Shown: piece by piece, positions 50,707-59,194 of the stretch | Layout of the letters: each line of letters opens with the position of its first letter | Numbering within the stretch: the stretch's first letter is position 1 | Assembly (NCBI GenBank): GCA_027485675.1 | Contig: JAIXQP010000042.1 | Span: 124,001 to 188,000 of the forward strand | Reading direction: 5' to 3' | Origin: Terriglobales bacterium | GTDB taxonomy: Bacteria; Acidobacteriota; Terriglobia; Bryobacterales; Bryobacteraceae | DNA: 64,000 nucleotides | Made by a program: the position numbers and the translations under genes | Notes under the pieces: model-generated | What the model was told of the DNA's origin: nothing | Database searches by the model: none | The model's input: only the letters and a program-made list of their open reading frames with translations

Positions 50707-52661
50707 TAATCCACCTGCACAGTAATCTTGGGAGCTTCGTGGGATTCCCCGGCCGCGGCGCCGAGGATAGCGACGCGCGGGGCGCGGCCGAGCGCAGCGT
50801 CTGCGGCCGCGGTGATTTTCAATTGAACCCGCTCGGCGTCCGCCGGCGCGCTAACGGCTTCGAGCTTGACGCCGGCCGGCAGATTCTCCGCCGCAAAAGC
50901 GATCGGCGTGGCAAAGCCTTTCTCGCGACGGATGGCCACCGGAATCATGGCAGACCCGCCCCGCGGCACATTCACATTCGTGGCCTGCGCCTCTAGCGAA
51001 AAGCTGGGCTTCTCGCTCACGCTGACCAAAGCCTGGTCCACGCGCACAAACGCCGCGCCCTCGCCCCCGCCGCTGTTCACGCGGACCGAGCGCCACGCCT
51101 GTTGGCTGGGGCTCTTCACCGTCACGAATCCGGCGGCGCCCGGCTTGGCCGTGGCGGCCGCCCGCAGCAGAAACGCTGCTTCGCTCTTCCCCGTCGGAAT
51201 GATCACCGGCTCCGCGGTCACTCCCGCCGGCAGGCCGGAGAGCGAAAGGGGAATCGGTTCGTCGTGCCCGTCCAGCCGCTGCGCGGAAATGGTCCATTTC
51301 GCTTCGCTGCCCGGATTTACATGCGGGCGTTCGTTAGCCAACTGCAAGGTATAGGAAGGCCTCGGCGGATGCACGAGCAGTTGATAGGGGGCCCGTTCGC
51401 CATTCACCTGCACGATGTTGCGCAGCTCCACCGTGTACTCCCCGGCCTCCTTGAACGTGTGCAGAATGCGGGGATCTTTCTGATAAAACTTGCCGCCCAC
51501 AAAGGTGAAGTCATCGTTCAGGACGATCTGCTTGCCGGCCGCATCCAGCAGCCGCATCGTCAGATCGACCGGCGAACCAAACCGCTGGCCGCGGACTTCG
51601 AACACCAGCTTCTGTCCCGCCTGCGCCGTGAAGCGGTAGCGGTCGGGCTGACGATACTTGGCCACGCCGGTAATGGACGCGGGTGGCGAAATCCGCTCGC
51701 CACCCGGGTGCCGGGGCGTCGAATCGACAAGGAGTTCCACCGGGTTCGAACGGCCGCCGGGAGAGAGCAGCGTGAGCTGCACCGGCCCATTGGGCGTCGA
51801 AGCCGGAACACGCAGCCGCGCCCGCGCCGAATCGCCGTCCATCGAAAGAATCGTTCCCTCGGCGCCCTCCAGCCGGGCCTCCCCATGCAGACCTTCGCCG
51901 ATCAGAGTGACCTCCTGCTCCACGCCCGGCGGAATCACCAGCGGAGAAACGGTGTCGAGATGAGGCGCCTGCCGGAGATCGAGCTCGTAAGCGAAGGAAG
52001 GGTCCAGCCGCACGTGCGTGGGCTGCACCACAAGAATGTATTCGCCGCCCTCGGCGAACTGGTGCACAAGAAACGGATCCCAAATAAACCGTTCTTCGTT
52101 GTAGTCGATCTTCGCGCCCTGCGCGTTGAGCAGAAACAGCGCGGCGTCCAGGCTATTGCCATTGCGCGAGCTCCGCAGGTCAAAGATCCAGCGGGAGCCC
52201 TTCTCCACCCGGATCTTGTAAAAGTCGAAATCCCCATCCACGTTCAGGCGGCCCATCACGGTCGCGGGAATCGGCACCGGCTGGGCTTGGCCTGCCGTCG
52301 AGTTCGGCTCCACTTCGGCCACGCGCGGCTGATCGCTCACGCGGAGCAGCAGCGGGCCGCTCGCCCCGCGGGGGGTGACGACATGAAACGCGTGCTGACC
52401 AAACGCTGCGCTCTTGGTGACGTTGACGCGAACGCGAAGCCGGGTCGGCTCCACTCCCAGGATTTCCGCCGCCGCGCCCGGCTGGTGAAAGAGCACCGCC
52501 TGCGCACGATCCAGATGTTCGCCGAGGATTTCGGCTTCAAACGACGCGCCCGGCTGAGAGCCCATGGGGTAGATCGCAGCGGCAACGGGCAAGCGGTGAA
52601 CAACGGGATCGGCGCCCAAAGCAAAGCAAATGGGCAGCGCGAAAAGGAAAAATCCCTTCAT
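50706..52661 (-). CDS. Secreted protein with pre-peptidase C-terminal (PPC)-like domains
   Basis: 651 aa with signal peptide MKGFFLFALPICFALGAD. Two PPC-type beta-sandwiches are visible: one at about 110-225 (RVAEVEPNSTAGQAQPVPIP, GDFDFYKIRVEKGSRWIFDL, GGEYILVVQP) and a second at about 335-425 (YRFTAQAGQKLVFEVRGQ, GEYTVELRNI). Further Ig-like regions lie between and after. No peptidase is fused. The domain often binds carbohydrate or aids secreted enzymes. First gene of the four-gene operon running down to the esterase at 45017. TAGCAT sits 10 nt before the ATG. Confidence 0.8.
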   Translation of the reverse strand: MKGFFLFALPICFALGADPVVHRLPVAAAIYPMGSQPGASFEAEILGEHLDRAQAVLFHQPGAAAEILGVEPTRLRVRVNVTKSAAFGQHAFHVVTPRGASGPLLLRVSDQPRVAEVEPNSTAGQAQPVPIPATVMGRLNVDGDFDFYKIRVEKGSRWIFDLRSSRNGNSLDAALFLLNAQGAKIDYNEERFIWDPFLVHQFAEGGEYILVVQPTHVRLDPSFAYELDLRQAPHLDTVSPLVIPPGVEQEVTLIGEGLHGEARLEGAEGTILSMDGDSARARLRVPASTPNGPVQLTLLSPGGRSNPVELLVDSTPRHPGGERISPPASITGVAKYRQPDRYRFTAQAGQKLVFEVRGQRFGSPVDLTMRLLDAAGKQIVLNDDFTFVGGKFYQKDPRILHTFKEAGEYTVELRNIVQVNGERAPYQLLVHPPRPSYTLQLANERPHVNPGSEAKWTISAQRLDGHDEPIPLSLSGLPAGVTAEPVIIPTGKSEAAFLLRAAATAKPGAAGFVTVKSPSQQAWRSVRVNSGGGEGAAFVRVDQALVSVSEKPSFSLEAQATNVNVPRGGSAMIPVAIRREKGFATPIAFAAENLPAGVKLEAVSAPADAERVQLKITAAADAALGRAPRVAILGAAAGESHEAPKITVQVD

Positions 52662-52742
52662 TTTTGATCGAATGCTATCACAATCAGACGCGCGCGAGAT
52701 GAGGAAGGGCCGCTCGTAGCGAACGTCACATTTCGTCCAAGC

Positions 52743-52748
52743 TAAGAT
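52743..52748 (+). promoter_or_regulatory. Candidate leaderless -10 (TAAGAT) for the nitrilase-family gene
   Basis: TAAGAT ends 6 nt before the ATG at 52755. The six bases between (CAGACG) leave no room for a Shine-Dalgarno, so the mRNA probably begins at or next to the ATG. Confidence 0.45.
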
Positions 52749-52754
52749 CAGACG

Positions 52755-53624
52755 ATGAATCGATCCATCGTCGTCGCCGCGGCGTCAGTGGCCAGTCGGC
52801 CCGGCGAGACCCCGTCCAATCTGGAGCAGATCCGTCAGGTCGCTCGCCACGCCGCCGCGGCTGGCGCGGAACTGCTTCTGTTGCCCGAGCTGAGCATGAC
52901 GGGATTCCTGCCCAATCATCCCTCCGGGGACCACGCCGCCTGGCTCGCCGCGGCGCTCCGCGGCGCCTGGAAACAGGCCGAACCGCTCGACGGAGACGCG
53001 GTATCCGAACTCGCCCGCATCTCCGGCGACGAACGGATTTTCGTGGCGGCGGGCCTGCTCGAAAACGCCGGTGGCGTTCTGCACAACACTCAGGTACTGG
53101 TTGGCGAGGGCCGCCTCTGGGGGCGCTGGCGCAAGATGCACGTCCCGCTCTTTGAAATGCCCTTTTACAACGGCGGCGACCCGCCGGCCGTCGTCGCTAC
53201 GCCCCTCGGCCGCATCGGCATCAACATCTGCTTTGATGCCCTGCTGCCCGAATCCACCCGGCTTCTGGCCGTGCAGGGTTGCGAGATTGGACTCTTCCCC
53301 TTCGCCGCGGACCCCGCACCCGGCACTGCGGCGGCCTGGGCGGATTGGGCCCGCCCCGTCGTGCAAGCGCGGTGCGCGGAGAATGGCATCTTCGGCGTGG
53401 CGTGCAACTACGCCGGCTCTGTCGAGTTCGCTGGCGTCCAGCAGACCTTCCCTGGCGGAGCGATGATCATCGGACCCGGCGGCGAAGTCGTCCGGGAAAC
53501 TCCTGGCGGCCTGCTGCTGGCCGAACTGACCCCGGAGCGCCTCCAGGCGGCGCGGTCGGCCTTTGAGTACACCTTCCGGTTCCGTCGTCCGGAGCTGTAT
53601 GCCTCTCTCGCCAAGCCCATCTAG
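52755..53624 (+). CDS. Carbon-nitrogen hydrolase (nitrilase superfamily)
   Basis: 289 aa. The Glu-Lys-Cys triad is visible: Glu45 in LLLPELSMTG, Lys127 in WRKMHVPLFE, Cys159 in INICFDALLPES. No signal peptide, so cytoplasmic. Members hydrolyse amides, carbamoyl groups or nitriles; the sequence around the active site looks like an amidase rather than an aliphatic nitrilase, but the substrate is not clear. It is alone on its strand and 85 bp short of the mcrC stop, with no terminator seen in that gap. Confidence 0.9.
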   Translation: MNRSIVVAAASVASRPGETPSNLEQIRQVARHAAAAGAELLLLPELSMTGFLPNHPSGDHAAWLAAALRGAWKQAEPLDGDAVSELARISGDERIFVAAGLLENAGGVLHNTQVLVGEGRLWGRWRKMHVPLFEMPFYNGGDPPAVVATPLGRIGINICFDALLPESTRLLAVQGCEIGLFPFAADPAPGTAAAWADWARPVVQARCAENGIFGVACNYAGSVEFAGVQQTFPGGAMIIGPGGEVVRETPGGLLLAELTPERLQAARSAFEYTFRFRRPELYASLAKPI

Positions 53625-53709
53625 CCCCAGAACAAGGCCTGCCGTCCCACCGCGTTCGGCGAACACGGCATCGCCGCACAGCGCCGCCGGCAATCGGGAA
53701 AGAATGGGC

Positions 53710-55173
53710 TCAATGGGCCAGGAGATCGGCCAGTCGCTGTTCGAGCGGTGCCAGAAGGTCACCAGCCTCCTCAACCATGGGCATCGCGGTGAGCCAGACC
53801 GATAGGGGGCGGGAGGCACTGGGGATTTCCGCCGTTTGCACAACGCGCCCACGGCGATCGAGGTCCTCCCATAGCGGGCGTCCACAAGGATAGGCGAGGC
53901 AGGTCACCACCCGTTCGGTGCGAGCCAGGTTGGCATAGGCGAGCACCTGGAGGAGGTCGTGCCGGTGCCCTTCCTGGAAGCCGGTAGCACTGTGGCGCCA
54001 TCCCACCTCCTGCAACTCCTCGAAGTGCCGCTTATACTTGGCGTCGACGATCACCGTCAGCCCAGGCCACTCAATCATCATGTCGGGAACCAGAGAGCGT
54101 TGCGAGCCCAGCGATCCCGGTTGCCAATGAAGTGCTGCCGCCGTTTCGTTCTTGCGTCCGCTTCGAATCACCCCACCGGTCCGCCGAGCCAGCGCGGCGA
54201 ACTGAGTCTCCACCCACGCTTCAAAGAAGAGGTCCATCGGCATCACCCAAGGAATCCCTTCGAGCTCGCTCAGCCCGGCCAGCCCGCGGTCTTCCACGGT
54301 CCAGTCGATCGCCTGTATGCCCTCGCGAAAGGGCCCCGGGTTCAGCGGACGGTGGCTCCATATCTGCAACTGCGGCGGAGTCGGCGCGATGGCTGGAACC
54401 CCCCGGAGCGCCGAAAGAAGTTCTTGGGCCAACGCGAGCAAGCTGCCGACGAAGCCGCCGTGCACCCGCTGCCCTTCGAGAGCACGGTGGTGCCGCTCCA
54501 CGGTGTACCGTATGGCCGAGAGCAGGTTCCGGTCGTCGCGAAGTTCCGGAAAGGTACACGGCACCGCAGTCAGGCGGCCAACCGGGATTCGGGACCGGGC
54601 ATAAGCCGCCCAGTCTACTTGACCGCGCGGAGCGGACAGGTCCGCCTGGGTCGTCTCAAAGCGCCGCGAAAGCGTCTGCAGCAGCGCCTGCATGCGCACC
54701 AGAACCATGGAAGAAATCACCCACGCCGGCACTCGCCGTTCCGAGCGCCGCAGCAACGGAAGCCTGAGGGGCCTGGGGGCGATGCGCCATCCCATCCGGG
54801 CCAAAAGAGGCCCAATCCCCGCCCAAGGAAATCGTGGCTGCACAATCAAGCCATAGTCAGGCCGGGCCGTTGTCGGGGACAACAAGGGAATCGCCCCGAC
54901 TTGATTTCCCGTCGTCAGTCCAAGATGAACCTGGCTCCCATCAAACCGCGTTGTCAGCCGGACGTCAAAGTTGCGCAACAGCGGTTCATTTAGCCGGAGA
55001 AACTGATCGGCGAGCCGGGCCGCCGTCGGTGCGTCATCGACACGGGGACTCAATCCGAACAGCGCCGCCGCGGAGAGATCGGCCGAGGACTGATCGGCGA
55101 GTTCAAGACACGGGTTCCGCTCCCGCGGCGGTGCGTTGAGGGGCGCTCGCCCTATGCTTTTGCGTGGAGCCAT
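53710..55173 (-). CDS. mcrC: McrC-like restriction endonuclease subunit
   Basis: 487 aa. The C-terminal half has a PD-(D/E)xK nuclease: FFEAWVETQF (alpha helix with Glu318 or Glu322), Asp364 in VPDMMIEW, Asp377-x-Lys379 in VDAKYKRH, and the Gln409/Tyr413 helix in DLLQVLAYA. This is the DUF2357/McrC layout. The N-terminal 300 residues are longer than in E. coli McrC (348 aa total) and include RFPWAGIGPLLARMGWRI, probably the McrB-binding and DNA-recognition part. Start codon lies inside the last codons of mcrB (22-bp overlap, different frame). Together they should form a type IV, modification-dependent restriction complex. Confidence 0.85.
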   Translation of the reverse strand: MAPRKSIGRAPLNAPPRERNPCLELADQSSADLSAAALFGLSPRVDDAPTAARLADQFLRLNEPLLRNFDVRLTTRFDGSQVHLGLTTGNQVGAIPLLSPTTARPDYGLIVQPRFPWAGIGPLLARMGWRIAPRPLRLPLLRRSERRVPAWVISSMVLVRMQALLQTLSRRFETTQADLSAPRGQVDWAAYARSRIPVGRLTAVPCTFPELRDDRNLLSAIRYTVERHHRALEGQRVHGGFVGSLLALAQELLSALRGVPAIAPTPPQLQIWSHRPLNPGPFREGIQAIDWTVEDRGLAGLSELEGIPWVMPMDLFFEAWVETQFAALARRTGGVIRSGRKNETAAALHWQPGSLGSQRSLVPDMMIEWPGLTVIVDAKYKRHFEELQEVGWRHSATGFQEGHRHDLLQVLAYANLARTERVVTCLAYPCGRPLWEDLDRRGRVVQTAEIPSASRPLSVWLTAMPMVEEAGDLLAPLEQRLADLLAH

Positions 55174-56627
55174 TGGAGATAGCTGCGAATGGGTTCGGCA
55201 AAACTGCCAACGTAGCCCTGGGCGAGATACTCTTCGAGCAGAGGAGCAAGGTTGGTGCGAAGCGCCAGCGGCGCTTGGCTGTTGTCGCGTTCGAGAAAGT
55301 AGGAGTGCCCAGGAACCAGCGGCAACGTGTCGTCTCCCGCGAACTCAATAAACAGCGAAACCAATCGCGTGAAAGCCTCCTGCATCAACGGACACCCGTT
55401 CGCCGCAACAACACTCGCGCGCGGCCACAGAGACAGGAAGGCAAATCGCCGGCGCACCGCGGCATCCACCAGCGCAATGCTGCGATCCGCGGAGTTCATC
55501 GTACCCAGCAGGTGAAGGTTCGGAGGCAGGTGAAACTGCCGGTGGAAGGGCGGACCAAAATCGTAAGGGAGATCGATCACCCTCGTCTGCTCGGCATGAG
55601 CCTCCAGAAGAAAGAGACCTTCGCCGAGGACCTTGCCGAGATCCGCTCGATTGATCTCGTCAATATGAAGCAGATAGGGCCGCGAGGGGTCGGCCAGCGC
55701 CGCGGCCGCCGCCCGCATGAGAAACCCGGCCTCGGGTGCGAACCGCAGGCCAAGCGCATCGGCGGCGTGCAGCGGGGCCAAGCCACCCACGAACGACTCA
55801 TACGTCGTGTTGGGGTGGAACTGGATCGACTGGCCATGGCCACGGTAAACGCGCTGTAGCAAATTCACGGCCAGCCGAGTCTTGCCGGTGCCCGGCGGAC
55901 CCTGCAGAATCACGAAGCGCCGTCTGGCCAGCAGGTCTGCCACAGCGTCCTCCTCCACGCTGGGCATCAGATGATCAAACCAGGCTGCTTCGAGGTCCTT
56001 CGCCTCCTGCTGGTACTTAGCGATCGGCCCGTAGCCGCGCTCAGCGAACAGCAGGTCGAGGCAGCAACCGACGGCCGCGCGAGTCGCCGCCAGGTCGTCA
56101 GTAGGACGAAACAGCAAGTAAATCTCTTTCTTGTAACGATCCAAGGCCGGCTTATGCTCCGGCCAATCCTTCGGGAGATCGGCCGGCAGCGGCTCCTCGG
56201 TCCGCGTCGGGTCCTGCTTGGCCCAAGCGATCCTCTCGCCTCGGCCATACTTCGCATTCAGCCAGGCGGCGATGGCTTGGGCCTTCCGAGCGTGACCCGG
56301 CCGGCCCAGAATGGCTTCGTCCGGCGAAAGTCCGTCCGTGCCTACGACGAGCCCAAGCAGGCAGGGTCCGCCCTTCGAAGGAAAGATTACAAAGCTGGTG
56401 CCCCGGTAGCGGCCGGACGTCGGGTTGTCCTTGTGGATGATCGCCGCATAGGAAACACCCTTGTCGTCCGACATCTCAGGAGAACGAAGCTTCACCTGAT
56501 TCTCGGCGGCCTTCGGATAGCGGCCGGTCTCGGCGCCAAAGAGTTGCTCAAACCATTGGCGATTCGTGTCCTCCCACGAACTCGTAGTGCCGCTGTGGAC
56601 AAGCTCAACAAGAAGATCGAGGCTCAT
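55152..56627 (-). CDS. mcrB: McrB-like AAA+ GTPase subunit of a modification-dependent restriction system
   Basis: 491 aa. AAA+ motor in the C-terminal half: Walker A GPPGTGKT at 243-250, FHPNTTYESFVGG, Walker B with Asp323 and Glu324 (LLHIDEINRADL), and the McrB signature MNSADRS at 377-383 that supports GTP use, followed by an arginine run (VRRRF). The N-terminal 210 residues are not the E. coli DNA-recognition domain; KLRSPEMSDDKGVSY, RYRGTSFVIFPSKGG and AWLNAKYGRGERI suggest a DUF3578-like or other base-recognition module. CATACT is 5 nt before the ATG. Co-translated with mcrC. Confidence 0.88.
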   Translation of the reverse strand: MSLDLLVELVHSGTTSSWEDTNRQWFEQLFGAETGRYPKAAENQVKLRSPEMSDDKGVSYAAIIHKDNPTSGRYRGTSFVIFPSKGGPCLLGLVVGTDGLSPDEAILGRPGHARKAQAIAAWLNAKYGRGERIAWAKQDPTRTEEPLPADLPKDWPEHKPALDRYKKEIYLLFRPTDDLAATRAAVGCCLDLLFAERGYGPIAKYQQEAKDLEAAWFDHLMPSVEEDAVADLLARRRFVILQGPPGTGKTRLAVNLLQRVYRGHGQSIQFHPNTTYESFVGGLAPLHAADALGLRFAPEAGFLMRAAAAALADPSRPYLLHIDEINRADLGKVLGEGLFLLEAHAEQTRVIDLPYDFGPPFHRQFHLPPNLHLLGTMNSADRSIALVDAAVRRRFAFLSLWPRASVVAANGCPLMQEAFTRLVSLFIEFAGDDTLPLVPGHSYFLERDNSQAPLALRTNLAPLLEEYLAQGYVGSFAEPIRSYLQWLHAKA

Positions 56628-56671
56628 AGGGAAGTATGTCCACCAGGCTACCGAAGTTTGTGCGGGGTGAT

Positions 56672-56677
56672 TACAGT
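56672..56677 (+). promoter_or_regulatory. Candidate leaderless -10 (TACAGT) for the FAD oxidoreductase gene
   Basis: TACAGT ends 6 nt before the ATG at 56684. The intervening AGAAGG is purine-rich but abuts the ATG, too close to act as a normal Shine-Dalgarno. This supports choosing 56684 over the in-frame ATG at 56636. Confidence 0.4.
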
Positions 56678-56683
56678 AGAAGG

Positions 56684-58330
56684 ATGCTCCGGAATCTCCT
56701 CCTCCTCGCCACCCCCACCCTCCTCCTCGCCGCCCCCGCCACCTACGACGTCGTCATCTATGGCTGCACCTCCGGCGCCATCACCGCCGCCGTCCAAACC
56801 AAAAAGATGGGCAAATCCGTCGCCCTCGTCTGCCCCGAAAAGCACCTCGGCGGCCTCACCGCCGGCGGACTCGGCTGGACCGACTCCGGCAACAAAGCCG
56901 TCATCGGCGGCCTCTCCCGCGAGTTCTACCATCGCGTCTGGCAACACTACGCCAAACCCGCCGCCTGGAAATGGCAGAAGCAGTCCGAGTTCGGCAACAA
57001 AGGCCAAGGCACCGTCGCCCTCGATCAGGAAGCCCGGACCATGTGGATTTTCGAGCCCCACGTCGCCGAACGCGTCTACGAGCAGTGGATCAAGGAACTC
57101 AAGATCCCCGTCTTCCGCAACTCCTGGCTCGATCGCGAAAACGGCGTCAAGAAAGAAGGCGGCCGCATCGTCTCCATCACCATGCTCAACGGCAAAACCT
57201 ATGCCGCCAAAATGTTTCTCGACTCCACCTACGAAGGCGACCTGATGGCCGCCGTCGGCGTCAGCTACCACGTCGGACGCGAATCCATGCAGCAGTACGG
57301 CGAAAAATGGGCCGGCGTCCAAACCGGCGTCCTCCACCACCGGCACCACTTCGGCGTCCTCAAAACCAAAATCTCCCCCTACGTCATCCCCGGCGATCCG
57401 AAAAGCGGCGTCCTCCCCCGCATCAGCACCGAACCCCCCGGCGAGTACGGCGCCGCCGACAAGAAAGTGCAGGCCTACTGCTTCCGCATGTGCCTCACCC
57501 AAGTCGACAAGAACCGCGTCCCCTTCCCGAAACCCGCCGGCTACGATCCCAAAGAGTACGAACTCCTCGCTCGCATCTACGAAGCCGGCTGGACCGAAAC
57601 CTTCCAGAAGTACGACGCCATCCCCAACGGCAAAACCGACACCAATAACCACGGCCCCTTCAGCACCGATAACATCGGCCGCAATTGGGACTACCCCGAA
57701 GCCACCTACGCCCGCCGCAAAGAGATCTTCGACGAGCACGTCCGCTACCAGCAAGGCTGGCTCTACTTCGTCGCCAACGATCCGCGCGTCCCCGCCGATG
57801 TCCGCGCCGCTATGAGCAAGTGGGGCCTCGCCAAGGACGAGTTCAAGGCCACCGGCAACTGGCCCCACCAGATGTACGTCCGCGAAGCCCGGCGCATGGT
57901 CGGCCGCTACGTCATGACCGAAAACGAGCTCACCAAAAAACGGCCCACCCCCGAGTCCGTCGGCATGGGCTCCTACGGCATCGACTCCCACAACATCCAG
58001 CGCTACATCACCCCGGAAGGCTACGTGCAAAACGAAGGCGACATCGGCGTCAGCACCAACGGCCCCTACCAGATCTCCTACGGCTCACTCGTGCCGAAGA
58101 AGGGTCAGGCTGACAATCTCCTCGTACCCGTCTGCCTCTCGAGTTCGCACATCGCCTACGGCTCCATCCGCATGGAACCCGTCTTCATGATCCTCGGCCA
58201 ATCGGCGGCCACGGCCGCCGTCATGGCCATCGACAAAGGCCTCCCCGTGCAGGACGTCCCCTACGCCGAACTCCGCGCCCGCCTCCTCGAAGACGGTCAG
58301 GTGCTCGCCTATCAGGCCCCCGCCAAATAG
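56684..58330 (+). CDS. Secreted FAD-dependent oxidoreductase (FAD_oxidored type)
   Basis: 548 aa from the ATG at 56684, where a signal peptide begins (MLRNLLLLATPTLLLAAP); the frame extends 48 bp further up without coding features. FAD-binding Rossmann motif at about 21-45: YDVVIYGCTSGAITAAVQ. Then HLGGLTAGGLGWTD, and late FAD-contact residues in VPVCLSSSHIAYGSIRMEP and FMILGQSAATAAVMA. This is the PF12831 layout seen in many secreted planctomycete and acidobacterial oxidoreductases of unknown substrate. Its 3' end overlaps the convergent esterase gene by 19 bp. Confidence 0.88.
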   Translation: MLRNLLLLATPTLLLAAPATYDVVIYGCTSGAITAAVQTKKMGKSVALVCPEKHLGGLTAGGLGWTDSGNKAVIGGLSREFYHRVWQHYAKPAAWKWQKQSEFGNKGQGTVALDQEARTMWIFEPHVAERVYEQWIKELKIPVFRNSWLDRENGVKKEGGRIVSITMLNGKTYAAKMFLDSTYEGDLMAAVGVSYHVGRESMQQYGEKWAGVQTGVLHHRHHFGVLKTKISPYVIPGDPKSGVLPRISTEPPGEYGAADKKVQAYCFRMCLTQVDKNRVPFPKPAGYDPKEYELLARIYEAGWTETFQKYDAIPNGKTDTNNHGPFSTDNIGRNWDYPEATYARRKEIFDEHVRYQQGWLYFVANDPRVPADVRAAMSKWGLAKDEFKATGNWPHQMYVREARRMVGRYVMTENELTKKRPTPESVGMGSYGIDSHNIQRYITPEGYVQNEGDIGVSTNGPYQISYGSLVPKKGQADNLLVPVCLSSSHIAYGSIRMEPVFMILGQSAATAAVMAIDKGLPVQDVPYAELRARLLEDGQVLAYQAPAK

Positions 58331-59172
58331 CCCAGTTTCTCTAAGAACTCCAGCATCCGCGCCGTCGTCTTCTCATAAAACTCGTTGTTCCCCCGGCCAT
58401 GGTTGAAGAAGCCGTGGGTCTGTCCGGGGTAGGTCACCAAATCGCACGGAATGCCCAGCGAAGCCGCCTTATCCCGGAAGAGCTTCACCGAGGCCACGGG
58501 CACTGTCGTATCCGCCTCCCCATGAAACACGATCGTCGGCGGGCCGCCGCGTTGCAGATGGGCATACGGCGAAATCTCCGTGGCCGGCACCCCGAAGCGC
58601 TCCGAACTCAGCCGGATCGCATCCTTCGGCAGTTCCACGCCCGGCACCGCGCCCAGCACCAGGACGGGATTGAACAACACCAGCGCATTGGGCCGCGAAC
58701 TCACGCCGCCCGCCTCCTCAAACCCCGGCACAAACGCCGTCGCCGCCGCCAGATGCCCTCCGGCCGACCCGCCTCCCGCCGCAATCCGATTCGCGTCGAT
58801 GCCCAGCCGCTGCGCATTCGCCCGCACGTACCGCATCGCCGCCTTGGCGTCCCGCACACACGCATCCACCTTCACCCCGTGCCGCGAAGCCACCCGGTAG
58901 TCCGCCAGAATCGCCACCATCCCGCGCGAAGCCAGCAGTTTCGCGTGCTGCCGGAACTGGCCCGGCGTGCCGTTGGCCCACCCGCCGCCAAAGTAGAACA
59001 CAATCGCTGGCCGCGGCTTCCCACCAGCCGCTCCGTCCGGCGAGAAGATCCAAAGCCGCAGCGCCGTTTCGCCCACGGTCGCATAGACCTCCTCCTTCGC
59101 CTCCGGCAGCATCGGCGGGTACTGCGCGAAGAGCGGAACCGTGGCGAGAAGGATTGGGAGAAGTCGATTCAT
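58312..59172 (-). CDS. Secreted alpha/beta hydrolase of the HSL/esterase type
   Basis: 286 aa with signal peptide MNRLLPILLATVPLFAQ. Nucleophile Ser136 in GGGSAGGH, a conserved DYR segment (ILADYRVASRHG), Asp in FHGEADTTVPV and His in GQTHGFFNHG complete a triad. The oxyanion motif reads FGGGW (61-65) rather than HGGG. I recall similar FGGGW sequences in planctomycete and acidobacterial enzymes, so it is a subfamily trait rather than damage. Substrate is a small ester. Only 22 bp separate its start from the divergent acyltransferase gene. Confidence 0.85.
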   Translation of the reverse strand: MNRLLPILLATVPLFAQYPPMLPEAKEEVYATVGETALRLWIFSPDGAAGGKPRPAIVFYFGGGWANGTPGQFRQHAKLLASRGMVAILADYRVASRHGVKVDACVRDAKAAMRYVRANAQRLGIDANRIAAGGGSAGGHLAAATAFVPGFEEAGGVSSRPNALVLFNPVLVLGAVPGVELPKDAIRLSSERFGVPATEISPYAHLQRGGPPTIVFHGEADTTVPVASVKLFRDKAASLGIPCDLVTYPGQTHGFFNHGRGNNEFYEKTTARMLEFLEKLGYLAGA

Positions 59173-59194
59173 AGCTCTGTTAGTTTATGTGGTT
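59173..59194. promoter_or_regulatory. 22-bp divergent promoter region
   Basis: Minus strand: TAAACT (59187-59182) is 9 nt before the ATG at 59172. Plus strand: TAGTTT (59181-59186) is 8 nt before the ATG at 59195. The two hexamers overlap by five bases, so polymerase can probably use only one direction at a time. No Shine-Dalgarno fits on either side. Confidence 0.4.

Noticed and set aside
47794-50709. 971-codon plus-strand frame opposite DUF1501 and DUF1549/DUF1553
   Set aside because: The minus-strand products match known families end to end; the other strand gives Arg-rich, motif-free sequence.
53625-56683. Mobile element carrying McrBC
   Set aside because: No integrase, repeats or tRNA at the edges. 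Codon use looks somewhat different by eye but I could not measure it.
58312-59172. Inactivated esterase because of FGGG instead of HGGG
   Set aside because: The triad is complete and I recall the same FGGGW variant in related secreted enzymes, so it is probably functional.
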